Assembly: GCA_947473045.1 (NCBI GenBank)
Contig: CANJCO010000039.1
Coordinates: 1 to 44,770, forward strand
DNA: 44,770 nucleotides
Direction: 5' to 3'
Origin: Myxococcales bacterium
Lineage (GTDB): Bacteria > Myxococcota_A > Polyangia > Polyangiales > Polyangiaceae
The translations under genes and the position numbers were made by a program. Positions within the stretch are counted from its first letter, which is position 1, and each line of letters begins with the position of its first letter. Below are positions 7,582-15,913 of this stretch, one piece after another. The notes beneath the pieces are model-generated. The model was not told the origin of the DNA, ran no database searches, and saw only the letters and a list, made by a program, of their open reading frames with translations.

Positions 7582-7710
7582 GCCTCTATCGACACGCGCC
7601 GTGGGTCGCAGGCCACGCATCACCGCCGCTGTCGCCCGCAAATCCGCAGGCTTGGCACAAGTCCGCGGAGGCCCGATTTTTGGAGGAGGGTGTGGCACCT
7701 ACCTAAGGCA

Positions 7711-7870
7711 TGACGGTCGGTTTCACTTGCATAAGCACGGCGCGAATCGCTACAAGTTTGGCCGTCCCTCAGGGGTGTCGTAACTTATCTTACATGTAGG
7801 GGTTGCGGAGCCGGCATCATCGGCAGCTCGCAAGACGTCGCAACCCCGGTCACGAAGCACCTTCGCTTCG
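7711..7870 (+). promoter_or_regulatory. Structured leader upstream of the tiny membrane protein gene
   Basis: The 313 bases between 7582 and 7894 hold no gene, but the right half can fold heavily. Bases 7712-7718 pair with 7760-7766 (7 bp, one G-U) and enclose 7725-7729 with 7753-7757. Bases 7799-7807 pair with 7839-7847 (9 bp, perfect) and enclose a smaller hairpin. Bases 7853-7858 pair with 7865-7870. The GGAG site at 7881-7884 and ATG at 7895 follow directly. The part from 7712 to 7800 is also less GC-rich than its surroundings. I recognise no known riboswitch class. A weak promoter-like pair, TTGCAT 7727-7732 and TACAAG 7751-7756, overlaps the first stem and is an alternative reading. Bases 7582-7710 show nothing. 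Confidence 0.4.
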
Positions 7871-7894
7871 GGCCAACACCGGAGACTACCCCCA

Positions 7895-8089
7895 ATGAAG
7901 CTCACCCCCTTCTACCTCGCCGCCATCGCTCCCCTCGCCGTCGCCAGCTGCTCGGGCGCGTTCCTGGGCCATGTCACCGTGCTCGCGCTGACGCTGGGTA
8001 TCTTCTTCGGCACCCTGTCCCTCGGACGTCGCAGCGCTGCGGTCGTCGCAGTCGCCGAGCAGACGGCAGGCGAAGCCAGCAAAGCTTGA
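7895..8089 (+). CDS. Tiny membrane protein, unknown function
   Basis: The 64-residue product contains two hydrophobic segments, about residues 5-19 and 25-45, separated by a short loop, and ends with a charged tail. GGAG at 7881-7884, ten bases before ATG, supports translation. The first segment ends in VASC (Cys19), which fits a lipobox, so it could alternatively be a small lipoprotein with one remaining membrane segment. It sits between a structured leader and tRNA-Val. No family is recognised. Confidence 0.6.
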   Translation: MKLTPFYLAAIAPLAVASCSGAFLGHVTVLALTLGIFFGTLSLGRRSAAVVAVAEQTAGEASKA

Positions 8090-8092
8090 CGG

Positions 8093-8121
8093 TTGCGCGG
8101 CGCGCCAAGGTGCGCTATACG
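8093..8121 (+). promoter_or_regulatory. Probable promoter for tRNA-Val
   Basis: TTGCGC at 8093-8098 and TATACG at 8116-8121 are separated by exactly 17 bases. Transcription would begin around 8127, about 20 bases before the mature tRNA end. The -10 matches four of six consensus bases. Confidence 0.5.
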
Positions 8122-8145
8122 CGGCCACTCTTTATTGTTCGAATC

Positions 8146-8217
8146 GGGCGCATAACTCAGCGGTAGAGTGCCACCTTCACACGGTGGAAGTCGGGGGTTC
8201 GAATCCCTCTGCGCCCA
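8146..8217 (+). tRNA. tRNA-Val (anticodon CAC)
   Basis: A full cloverleaf is visible in 72 nt. The acceptor pairs 8146-8152 with 8210-8216. The anticodon stem CCACC/GGTGG carries loop TTCACAC, giving anticodon CAC. The T-arm has GGGGG/CCCTC-type pairing around TTCGAAT. The discriminator at 8217 is A, normal for tRNA-Val. CCA is not encoded. It stands alone, converging with the minus-strand gene that ends at 8253. Confidence 0.95.
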
Positions 8218-8252
8218 CAAAAAGCGCGTCGATTGGCTCGGCAAAAGCCGAC

Positions 8253-9032
8253 TCAGCGCGAGGCCGGGGGCCGGGCCGGGTGAACCCAGCTTCGCTGCAG
8301 CCAGCCGAGCGCATCTTCCGTACGCAGGGCGCGATCAACCGCGTCGGCCCGCCGGTCTACGCGCCGCTTGCCGTGCACCCGAGCGTGCAGCACCCACGTC
8401 GCGAGCTCATAGTGATGCAGCAGCGGCGCGAAGGGCTCGTCATCGAAGCGAGCGAGCGCGACCTGAGCCGACTCGGCGCTCTCGCAGGCATACAGGGCGC
8501 ACGCCGCGTCCATCAACAGGGCGCGGAGCTGCTGAAACGCCCCTTCGGGATGCGTCGCGATCGCGCGCACGAGCGACTCGAACTTCCGCGCGTTCATCCC
8601 CGCGTTCTGCGCGGCCTGGGCGAGCGCGGGCACTTGCGTCGCCAGGTAGTCGCAACCGGGCGCCACGCGTAGCAAATGGCCGATCAGATACAGGTCAAAC
8701 GCGCTCGCGATCGACTCGCCCAGGAACATCGATCGAACCGACTGCCCGCCGCCGGGCAGCGCGAGCGCGCGTCCCGCGAGAAAATGCCATGCAACGTGGG
8801 TGACCACGTCAGCCTCGATGCGCGCAGTGGGCAGTACGTCGCCGCCGCCATCGACGCTCCAAAACGCGAGATTGAGCAGCAGGGCGCGATCCCAGTTCGC
8901 TTTTGGCAATACGCGAAACTTGTAATTCGAAGCGCCAAGTATCGACTTCAAATCAAAATAGATGGGCAGCTTTAAAAATGCCTTTTCATCGACGACGCGC
9001 AGCTGCGCGAGTGAACGAACCTCGAAGCTCAT
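8253..9032 (-). CDS. Unrecognised protein with an HxxxH...GE pattern
   Basis: This 259-residue, mostly helical cytosolic-looking protein has no signal peptide and matches no family I know. Residues 79-83 read HVAWH and GES follows at 105-107. The spacing recalls HExxH-plus-Glu zinc peptidases, but the catalytic Glu of HExxH is replaced by Val, so any metal site would not be a standard protease. ATG 9032 is chosen because GAAGG lies six bases upstream; a GTG at 9047 would add five residues. The gene stands between tRNA-Val and a divergent plus-strand gene. The coding call is good; the metal idea is speculative. Confidence 0.75.
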   Translation of the reverse strand: MSFEVRSLAQLRVVDEKAFLKLPIYFDLKSILGASNYKFRVLPKANWDRALLLNLAFWSVDGGGDVLPTARIEADVVTHVAWHFLAGRALALPGGGQSVRSMFLGESIASAFDLYLIGHLLRVAPGCDYLATQVPALAQAAQNAGMNARKFESLVRAIATHPEGAFQQLRALLMDAACALYACESAESAQVALARFDDEPFAPLLHHYELATWVLHARVHGKRRVDRRADAVDRALRTEDALGWLQRSWVHPARPPASR

Positions 9033-9185
9033 GTGAGGCCTTCGCACAACGCGCCGCCGCGAAGATTTTGAGCTGACATGACCGCGAGCCTACAGCCCCC
9101 TGCCCGCGGCGAACCACACCAAGCGCGCAGGTAACGTGAAGAAGTCTGGCAATCGCTCACCGCCCGCGGCAAACTGGCGAAAATC

Positions 9186-9656
9186 ATGGCGCGAAAGCTC
9201 GGCCTTCCTCTGACCGACGACCGCCGGAGCGACTCGGAGACCCCCACCATCGAGCGCGCCCGCCAGCGCCTCGGGGGCAAGGGATCGACGAGCGCGTACG
9301 CGGGAGAGATCGTCACCGTGACCGGATCGGCGTCTGCCGGTGTGGTGGTGTTCGCGAGCGACGAGGAGTGCGATGTGTTCGTCGCTGCGGGCTTCGTGAA
9401 GCGCACGCGGCGCGCGAACGTCGCGCCCGCTTCGTGCGCGGTCGACTCCCCGCTCCGCGAACTTTCGGCTGAAGCCCGTGTATTTGCCTCTCTCGCCGAA
9501 GGAAAGCGCGTGCGCTTCGAAGAGCCGGGCGGAGACTTATGCGAGGGTGTGATGTTCGAAAAATGCAGATACGGCGCGCTCATCGCGAAGGACGACGGCA
9601 CCGTGGTGGCCGTCGGCTTCCGCAAAGTATGGCCCGCGCGCGCAGCTGAGGCTTGA
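9186..9656 (+). CDS. Hypothetical protein, upstream partner of YgiQ
   Basis: The 156-residue cytosolic protein has a polar N-terminus (residues 1-35) and two apparent beta-rich halves, about 38-75 and 105-150. There is no signal or membrane segment. No family is recognised. Its TGA is one base before the ATG of the radical SAM gene, so the two are likely translated from one message. It could be a small regulatory or substrate-binding partner, but the sequence does not say so. Confidence 0.7.
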   Translation: MARKLGLPLTDDRRSDSETPTIERARQRLGGKGSTSAYAGEIVTVTGSASAGVVVFASDEECDVFVAAGFVKRTRRANVAPASCAVDSPLRELSAEARVFASLAEGKRVRFEEPGGDLCEGVMFEKCRYGALIAKDDGTVVAVGFRKVWPARAAEA

Positions 9657-9657
9657 A

Positions 9658-11622
9658 ATGACCAACGTGGCGATTCGAACAGGCAAACACGGCGGCCCCG
9701 CGCACCCTCGCAAAGCGTTCTTGCCGACTACGCGCGACGAGATGCTCGCGCGCGGCTGGGACGAGCTCGATATCCTGATCGTGACGGGCGACGCGTATGT
9801 CGATCATCCGGCCTTCGGGCCTGTGCTGATTGCGCGCTTCCTCGAAGGGCGCGGCTACCGCGTCGGCGTCATCGCGCAGCCCCGCTGGGACTCGCCGGCC
9901 GACATCGGGCGCATGGGCAGGCCCCGCCTTTACGTCGGTGTTTCGGCCGGAAACCTCGACTCGATGCTGAACAAGCTCACCGCGCAAAAGAAGGTGCGCG
10001 GCGAAGATCAGTACTCTCCCGACGGCAACACCAACGCCCGCCCGAACCGCGCCAGCATCGTCTACGCGAACCTGTGCAGGCAGGCGTTTCCAGGCGTCGC
10101 AGTGGTGCTCGGCGGCATCGAGGCGTCGCTTCGGCGCATTGCCCATTACGATTACTGGAGTGACTCGATTCGCCGCTCGATTCTGCTCGACGCGAAAGCC
10201 GATTTGCTCGTCTTCGGCATGGGCGAGCGCGCCGCCTGGGAGATCGCTCGCAGGCTCGATTCGGGCGAAAAAGTCAGTGAGCTGCGCGACATTCGCGGCA
10301 CGGCTTTCGTGATGGGCTCGCCGCGCGAGTGGAAGGCCATCGCGGACGACCCGAGCCGTTTCGTGACCGACAAAAAGGCCGTCGTGCTGCCGTCTTACGA
10401 AGAAGCGCTGGCTTCTACCGAGAAGTTTGCGGCGATGTCGCGGGCGTTTCAATACGAGACCAACGCCCACAACGGGCGCGCGATCTTGCAGGTGCACGGG
10501 CAGCAGGCGGTGTACTTCAACCCTCCCGCCCTGCCCCTCGCCGAGGCCGAAATGGACGGGCTCTACGATCTTCCGTTCGTCCGCTCGCCGCACCCGTCCT
10601 ATCAAGGCGCGCGGATCCCCGCGTTCGATACGGTGAAGGACTCGATCGTCACCATGCGCGGGTGCTTTGGAGGCTGCACGTTCTGCAGCATCACCGAGCA
10701 CGAAGGGCGCATCATTCAGAGCCGCTCAGAGGCCAGCGTACTTCGCGAAGTTCGCGCGCTGTCACGCATGGACGGTTTCCGCGGCGTGATCAGCGACGTC
10801 GGCGGGCCGACCGCGAACATGTACAAAATGCGCTGCAAGGACGAAAAGACCGAGGCGGCGTGCCGCCGGCTGTCATGCGTGCACCCTGGCATCTGCGAGA
10901 ACCTGGTCACCGATCACGCCCCGCTCATCGATCTGCTCAAGAAAGTGCGCCAGGAAAAGGGCATTAAGAAAGTCTTTATCGCGAGCGGCATTCGCTACGA
11001 TTTGGCAGAGCGCAGCCCGGAGTTCATCAAAGAACTCGCCGAGCACCACACGGGCGGACAGCTGTCAGTCGCCCCCGAGCACTCGAGTCCCGACGTGCTC
11101 GACAAGATGAAGAAGCCGCCCGTTGAGGCCTATGAGCGCTTCGCGCAGGCCTTCTGTCAGGCGAGCGAAGACGCAGGCAAAGACCAGTATCTCGTGCCCT
11201 ATTTCATCTCGGGCCACCCCGGCTCGACGCTGCAAGACACGGTCGAGCTCGCCTTGTGGCTGAAAGAACGCGGAATGCGTCCCCGGCAGGTTCAGGACTT
11301 CATTCCGACGCCGATGGCGATCGCCACGGCGATGTATGTCACTGGCGTCGATCCGATGACCGGAGAGAGCGTGTATACTGCACGCGACTTGAGGGAGAAG
11401 CGCATGATGAAGGCGCTGATCCAGTATTGGGATGCGACCCAGTGGCCGCTCGCGCGCGAGGCGCTGAAGAAGGCCGGGCGTAGCGAGCTGATCGGAAAGG
11501 CTGTGCATTGCCTCGTGCCGCCCGAGTGGGCTGACGGAGCCACGAGCCGCGTTCCCGGGTTCGGCTCGCGCGCTTCGCGTGGGCAGCCGGCGCTGCGGCC
11601 CGGAGTCAAACGAGGTCGCTAG
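9658..11622 (+). CDS. YgiQ family (UPF0313) radical SAM protein
   Basis: The 654-residue protein carries the radical SAM cluster motif as C336, C340 and C343 in RGCFGGCTFC. A cobalamin-binding-like N-terminal part of about 300 residues precedes it, as in YgiQ. The C-terminal part holds the family's conserved GGQLSVAPEH-type segment. YgiQ proteins are widespread iron-sulfur enzymes whose substrate is not firmly known. The last residues form a short basic tail. The gene's end overlaps the 3' end of convergent engB by 17 bases. Family assignment is secure. Confidence 0.92.
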   Translation: MTNVAIRTGKHGGPAHPRKAFLPTTRDEMLARGWDELDILIVTGDAYVDHPAFGPVLIARFLEGRGYRVGVIAQPRWDSPADIGRMGRPRLYVGVSAGNLDSMLNKLTAQKKVRGEDQYSPDGNTNARPNRASIVYANLCRQAFPGVAVVLGGIEASLRRIAHYDYWSDSIRRSILLDAKADLLVFGMGERAAWEIARRLDSGEKVSELRDIRGTAFVMGSPREWKAIADDPSRFVTDKKAVVLPSYEEALASTEKFAAMSRAFQYETNAHNGRAILQVHGQQAVYFNPPALPLAEAEMDGLYDLPFVRSPHPSYQGARIPAFDTVKDSIVTMRGCFGGCTFCSITEHEGRIIQSRSEASVLREVRALSRMDGFRGVISDVGGPTANMYKMRCKDEKTEAACRRLSCVHPGICENLVTDHAPLIDLLKKVRQEKGIKKVFIASGIRYDLAERSPEFIKELAEHHTGGQLSVAPEHSSPDVLDKMKKPPVEAYERFAQAFCQASEDAGKDQYLVPYFISGHPGSTLQDTVELALWLKERGMRPRQVQDFIPTPMAIATAMYVTGVDPMTGESVYTARDLREKRMMKALIQYWDATQWPLAREALKKAGRSELIGKAVHCLVPPEWADGATSRVPGFGSRASRGQPALRPGVKRGR

Positions 11623-12259
11623 GCCTCGGCTCGGGGGGGCGCGAAACCGCCCGGTGAATGTGCCACCACAGCTCCGTCTTGCCTTCGCCCGTCACGGCGC
11701 TGAAGCCAACGACCTTGGCGCTCTCGCTGCTCTGCAGCGCCATCATCGCTGGCCTGCGCTTCGCGAGGGGGATCTTGTCGAGCTTCGTCGCCACGAGCAC
11801 GAGCGGCGCCGCGCCGCGGACATGGCGCCAAAATTCGATGAGTTGGCGATCGTCGGGCTCGAGCCCGCGACGAATGTCGACGAGCACCGCGAGCGCCCGC
11901 AGCGACTCGCGGTTTTGCAGGTACGATTCGATAAGCTCGCCCCAGGCCTTCCGCTCGCCCTTCGAACGCGCCGCGAAGCCGTAACCCGGCAGGTCGACTA
12001 CGTACAGGTCGGCGTCAGGTCCGCCGGTAACGGCGTGAAACAGGTTGATTTGCCTCGTGCAGCCCGGATTTTTGCTCGTCCGAACGAGATTCTTACGCTC
12101 GAGAATGGTGTTGAGCAGGCTCGACTTGCCCACGTTCGAGCGGCCACCAAAAGCCACCTCCGGGAGGGTCGGTGGGGGCAAGTGAGAAGAGACGGCCGCC
12201 GCGAACGAAAAGTCGGCGACTCGAATGATCATCCCGGGGTCGCGCGCAGCAGAGGGCAT
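11606..12259 (-). CDS. engB: Ribosome-assembly GTPase EngB (YsxC/YihA)
   Basis: EngB is an essential GTPase acting in large-subunit assembly. All G motifs are visible in the 217-residue protein: GGRSNVGKSS (38-47), the CTRQ switch-I Thr, DLPGYGFA (G3) and TKLDK (G4), followed by FSAVTGEG (G5 region). The start is ambiguous: ATG 12259 gives no overlap with murJ, while ATG 12232 would shorten the protein by nine residues. It is the last gene of the minus-strand series that starts at or before hisB, 13 bases after murJ's stop. Its 3' end overlaps ygiQ by 17 bases. Confidence 0.95.
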   Translation of the reverse strand: MPSAARDPGMIIRVADFSFAAAVSSHLPPPTLPEVAFGGRSNVGKSSLLNTILERKNLVRTSKNPGCTRQINLFHAVTGGPDADLYVVDLPGYGFAARSKGERKAWGELIESYLQNRESLRALAVLVDIRRGLEPDDRQLIEFWRHVRGAAPLVLVATKLDKIPLAKRRPAMMALQSSESAKVVGFSAVTGEGKTELWWHIHRAVSRPPEPRPSDLV

Positions 12260-12272
12260 CCTAGGGAGTCTA

Positions 12273-13874
12273 TCACGCCATGCGTGTGCGCCCCAACCTG
12301 CGGCGCACACCGGCCAGCACGCTGCCCAGCTCGGCGGAGCGGGCGCCCCACGCCGCGACGAAGAAAACCAGCGTAAATACGAAGCTCGCGGCGATGCCGC
12401 GCGACATCGGCGAGTGAAGCAGCTTGACCATTGACCAAGCGCACGCGCCCGCGATGCTCGATGCGAGCAGCGTTCGGCCTGCAGAGCGCGCGAGGTCCGC
12501 GGCGCAGATCGTCCCGAGCCTTCGCTTCATGAACGCGAAGAGCAGCACCATCTGCACGAGGCTCGATCCCGCCACTGCGGCGCTGATCCCGGCGTGTCCC
12601 ATTGGCCCCTTGAGAGCGACCGCGAGACCGACGAACGCCACGAGATCGATGGCGCTGACGATGACCGGCGTTCGGGTGTCGCCCAAGGCGTGAAACACCG
12701 GCACGAGCTGCCGAACCGCGGCGACCGTCCAAATGGCGCCGCCCTGCCAGGCCAGCGAGCGCGCCGTCTCGAGGGAGGCCTTCGCGTCGAACTGTCCGCG
12801 CTGAAAGAGCATCGCGACCACGGGCTCGCCGAGGAGCGCGAGCGCCACCGACGCAGGCACGGCGACGAAAAGCGCCAGGCGCATCCCGTGGGCGTACGTC
12901 TTGGCGAGCTCCTCGGTGTGCCCCTTGGTCGCGAGCGTCGCAAGCGAAGGCAAAGACGCCGTGGAAATGGCCATGACGAAGATGCCCTGCGGAAAGTCGC
13001 ACAGGCGCATCGCCCACGAAAAATAGCTCTGGGCGCCAGGCTCGAGCTCCGACAGAAAGCGTCGGGAGATCACGAGATCGACGTAGTAGACGCCGATTCC
13101 GAATGTCATCGGAACCAGTCTCCGCATCACCTTGCGCACCCCCGGATCGCGCAGGTCGAACACCGGACGGGCGAGATAGCCGATTTTTTTCAGCGCCGGC
13201 CACTGGGCGACGACCTGGAGCGCGCCTCCAAAGAGGGCGCCGATCGCGATCGCGTACGACCGGTCGATGCCGGCGGATTCGAGGCGCCCCGGAAGCGCAA
13301 ACGCCGCGACGAGAAACGCGACGTTGAGGAGCATCGGCGCGAACGAGGCCACGGCGAACTTGCGATGCGTGTGGAGCGCCGCCATGCCGAGCGCGGCGGT
13401 GCCCATGAAGAAAATATAGGGAAACACGAGCCGCGTCATACCCACGGTGCGTTCGAACTCTCCGTCGCGCGCGTGAAATCCCGCCGCGAAGAGCTCGGTC
13501 AGGGGTCGCGCGAACACGACGCCCAGCGTGGTGACCACGACCAGCGCGAGCAGCGACGCCGCGCGCACCCGGGCGAAAAACGCGCGCGCCTGCGCTTCGC
13601 CGTCGCGCTCGATCGTTTCGCTCAGCACCGGCACCACGGCGCTCGAGACGGCGCCCTCGCCGAGCAGCTGGCGGAGCGCGTTCGGAATCGTAAACGCCAC
13701 GAAGAACGCGTCGGTCTCGGCGCGGGTGAACATCGCGGCCAGCGCCATGTCGCGCGCCAGCCCGAGCAGGCGCGACGCCAGGGTGCCGAGGCCGACGATG
13801 CCCGCGCGCCCCGCGAGTTTGGCGCGCTCGCTGCGGCCAAGCGCGGCGCCCCCGGCGTCGCCCCGCGCGGTCAT
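12273..13874 (-). CDS. murJ: Lipid II flippase MurJ (MviN)
   Basis: MurJ moves lipid II across the inner membrane for peptidoglycan synthesis. The 533-residue protein shows many hydrophobic helices and the family features: SRLLGLARD near residue 35, the early TDAFFVAFTIPN segment with RQLLGEGA, and ALGDTRTPV in the second half. ATG 13874 overlaps the DUF971 gene's stop as ATGA, so translation is probably coupled; 39 in-frame codons upstream are antisense-like and are rejected. Its place beside a RodZ-like gene and recO in one operon puts envelope and housekeeping functions together. Confidence 0.96.
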   Translation of the reverse strand: MTARGDAGGAALGRSERAKLAGRAGIVGLGTLASRLLGLARDMALAAMFTRAETDAFFVAFTIPNALRQLLGEGAVSSAVVPVLSETIERDGEAQARAFFARVRAASLLALVVVTTLGVVFARPLTELFAAGFHARDGEFERTVGMTRLVFPYIFFMGTAALGMAALHTHRKFAVASFAPMLLNVAFLVAAFALPGRLESAGIDRSYAIAIGALFGGALQVVAQWPALKKIGYLARPVFDLRDPGVRKVMRRLVPMTFGIGVYYVDLVISRRFLSELEPGAQSYFSWAMRLCDFPQGIFVMAISTASLPSLATLATKGHTEELAKTYAHGMRLALFVAVPASVALALLGEPVVAMLFQRGQFDAKASLETARSLAWQGGAIWTVAAVRQLVPVFHALGDTRTPVIVSAIDLVAFVGLAVALKGPMGHAGISAAVAGSSLVQMVLLFAFMKRRLGTICAADLARSAGRTLLASSIAGACAWSMVKLLHSPMSRGIAASFVFTLVFFVAAWGARSAELGSVLAGVRRRLGRTRMA

Positions 13875-14230
13875 AGTCGCGGTATGGTGTCGCGGTGAGC
13901 GGCGGAGCTGCGAGGCTCGCAGTCGTCGCACTGGCAGAGCGCGCGCAGGTATTTGAACGAATAAAGGCCGCTTGCGTGCCCGTCGAACCACTTGAGCGCG
14001 AGCGCGTAGTTGCCGACCACCTCTACGTCGTCGAGTTCAAGTGCGATGCCCTGGGCGGCGACGAACGAGATGGCTCCCGAGTGCCCCTGACAGCCCGCGC
14101 AAGGGCAGTATCCGCGAAGCAACTCGTGCGGATACACGCCCGTGTGCCCGTCGCCCCACTCGATTTCGGTCACGCTCGCGCCGCGCGGCGACTTCACCGC
14201 GCGACACTTGTATTTTGCATCAATCGTCAT
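13871..14230 (-). CDS. DUF971 (GBBH-like N-terminal) domain protein
   Basis: The 119-residue protein matches the DUF971 pattern: WGDGHTGVYPHELLR, then CPCAGCQG (43-50), and a second WFDGHASGLYSFKYLR with CQCDDC. This domain also forms the N-terminus of gamma-butyrobetaine hydroxylase and occurs alone in bacteria beside iron-sulfur or cell-division genes; the role of the free form is not established to my knowledge. The two cysteine clusters suggest metal binding. It overlaps murJ by four bases and starts three bases after the kinase gene, so it is embedded in the operon. Confidence 0.85.
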   Translation of the reverse strand: MTIDAKYKCRAVKSPRGASVTEIEWGDGHTGVYPHELLRGYCPCAGCQGHSGAISFVAAQGIALELDDVEVVGNYALALKWFDGHASGLYSFKYLRALCQCDDCEPRSSAAHRDTIPRL

Positions 14231-14233
14231 GCT

Positions 14234-15190
14234 CTATCGCCTCATCCCGCGCAGCGCACCATCGAGGTTGACCAGTCCGGTGACCGCTCCGACCTTTGAG
14301 ATCGCTTTGCGACCGAGGATATGCCCGACCTTCAGGGCCCTGACAAATACATGGGGCGACTGCCATGTCGCGGAGCCGGGCCTCGCTTCGTGCTCGAGGA
14401 GCGTCGCGAGCGCGCCGGCGAGGAACGCGTCGCCTGCGCCGGTCGCGTCGACACACCGCGCCCTGGCGGCAGCGACCTGCACGTCGCCGTGCGCCCCGAT
14501 CGCCTGCGCCGGTTCGCCCGCGGCCGTTAGCAGGAGCGTCGCGCCCGGAGCCGCGCGCTCGAGCCATCCGAGGCCTCCAACCGCGCTCAAATCGTCGCGA
14601 GAAGCCTTTATGAGATCAGCATGTTGCAGAAGCTCTTTGATGTAGTGCTTCATGTCGATTTTGCTGCGCCAGAGGTGCGCGCGCACGTTCAGATCGACCA
14701 CCACCGAAGCACTTCGCGCACGGGCGATCGAGACAAGCTCGAGCGTCGCCTCGCGCAGCGATTCGTCGAGCAGCGTGCTCGTGCCGAACAGCACCCAGCG
14801 CGCGTTGCCCATCGCCGGCGTCATGTCGGAGGCGCGCAGCGCCATGTCCGCCGTTCGATCGCGGTAAAACAGAAAGCGCGGTTCACCCCGAGCGTCGCGC
14901 GTGATGAACGTGAGGCCTGTGCGGTTCGGATAGCGAAGCAGCGTCCGCGTGTCGACGCCCTCCCGAACGAGCAGCGCGTTGAGTGATTCGCCAAACGCAT
15001 CCCGGCCAACGCCTCCGACGACGGCGCTCTTCACTCCGAGCCGGGCGAGGCCGACAGCCACATTCGCAGGAGCGCCGCCCAGCACCCGACGAAACGCGCT
15101 GCCGATGGACTCCCCGGCGACGCGCGATCGCGGCTCCTCGTAGATGTCCCAAAGGATCTCGCCGAAACAAACCACGTCGAGCTTCGCCAT
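14234..15190 (-). CDS. PfkB family carbohydrate kinase (fructokinase-like)
   Basis: The 318-residue protein shows both PfkB signatures: GGAPANVAVG at 38-47 and DATGAGDAF at 248-256, with catalytic Asp254 and the anion hole GAGD. The N-terminal VCFGEILWDIYEE is typical of bacterial fructokinases, but sugar specificity cannot be read from sequence. It begins three bases after the stop of recO and ends three bases before DUF971. Lying in a cell-envelope and repair operon, it may supply phosphorylated sugar precursors; that is guesswork. Confidence 0.9.
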   Translation of the reverse strand: MAKLDVVCFGEILWDIYEEPRSRVAGESIGSAFRRVLGGAPANVAVGLARLGVKSAVVGGVGRDAFGESLNALLVREGVDTRTLLRYPNRTGLTFITRDARGEPRFLFYRDRTADMALRASDMTPAMGNARWVLFGTSTLLDESLREATLELVSIARARSASVVVDLNVRAHLWRSKIDMKHYIKELLQHADLIKASRDDLSAVGGLGWLERAAPGATLLLTAAGEPAQAIGAHGDVQVAAARARCVDATGAGDAFLAGALATLLEHEARPGSATWQSPHVFVRALKVGHILGRKAISKVGAVTGLVNLDGALRGMRR

Positions 15191-15193
15191 CGC

Positions 15194-15913
15194 CTAGGCC
15201 TCGTACTCTGCGTGCGTCAACATCGCACGCGTGACGATCGCCGAGATGGCAGACGCTTGCGCCTTTGTCGGCACTTGCCCTCGCTGCACAGCCGCGGCGA
15301 CCGCGCGCAGCTCCGCGGAAATCGCCACGCTCGCGCCGCCGCACGCTCGGCACACCAGCCCGCCTCTGGCAGGGTCGAGCGTGCCCGCGCGGCCTGGCGG
15401 GCACAACGCTCCGCACACCACGCAGCGCTCGAATTCCAGCGCATAGCCCACATGGCCGAGCAGGCGGAGCCCCGCGCCGGCCAGCAGCGCGAGAGGGTCG
15501 CCAACGCCTTCGTCGAGCGCGTCAAGCAACGCGACCAGCTCCTGCCACGCGTCAGGCTCGGGGGTGCGCGCCGGGCAGAGGTGGCGCGCCCAACGCAGGG
15601 CCTGTCCAGCTGCCTGCATCGCGTCGAGCGATCCGGTGAGCCGCGCCCGGACCTGCAGCACGCGAGCCTCTTTCAGCACACCGAGATCACCCCGGCGATC
15701 CTCGTAGGTCAGTTCAATCGAATGGAAGGGCTCGAGCGCGCCGCTCACCCGCCGCGAGCCCTTGCGCGCCCCGCGAACGATCACTGCCACCTTGCCCTCG
15801 AGCTCGGTGAACATGGTGGCGATCACGTCCGACTCGCCATACTCAACGCTACGCAGCAGCAGCGCAGCCGACACCTTGGCGACGTTCGCGCTGGCGAACC
15901 CGCGACGTGCCAT
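15194..15913 (-). CDS. recO: DNA repair protein RecO
   Basis: RecO helps load RecA onto SSB-coated single-stranded DNA. The 239-residue protein has the N-terminal OB-fold (ALLLRSVEYGESDVIATMFT, residues 17-36) followed by the helical domain, and a C-terminal zinc-finger of the CVVCG ... CRACG kind. Length and order are normal. Its ATG shares one base with the stop of the RodZ-like gene (TGATG at 15915-15911), pointing to translational coupling. Confidence 0.95.
   Translation of the reverse strand: MARRGFASANVAKVSAALLLRSVEYGESDVIATMFTELEGKVAVIVRGARKGSRRVSGALEPFHSIELTYEDRRGDLGVLKEARVLQVRARLTGSLDAMQAAGQALRWARHLCPARTPEPDAWQELVALLDALDEGVGDPLALLAGAGLRLLGHVGYALEFERCVVCGALCPPGRAGTLDPARGGLVCRACGGASVAISAELRAVAAAVQRGQVPTKAQASAISAIVTRAMLTHAEYEA

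Noticed and set aside
7715-7735. Sigma-54 promoter around TTGCA
   Set aside because: No GG stands ten bases before the GC, so the -24 element is missing.
12594-13898. Long open frame of 434 codons on plus across murJ
   Set aside because: It is antisense to murJ, very rich in Arg, Glu and His, and resembles no family; such frames are common opposite GC-rich genes.
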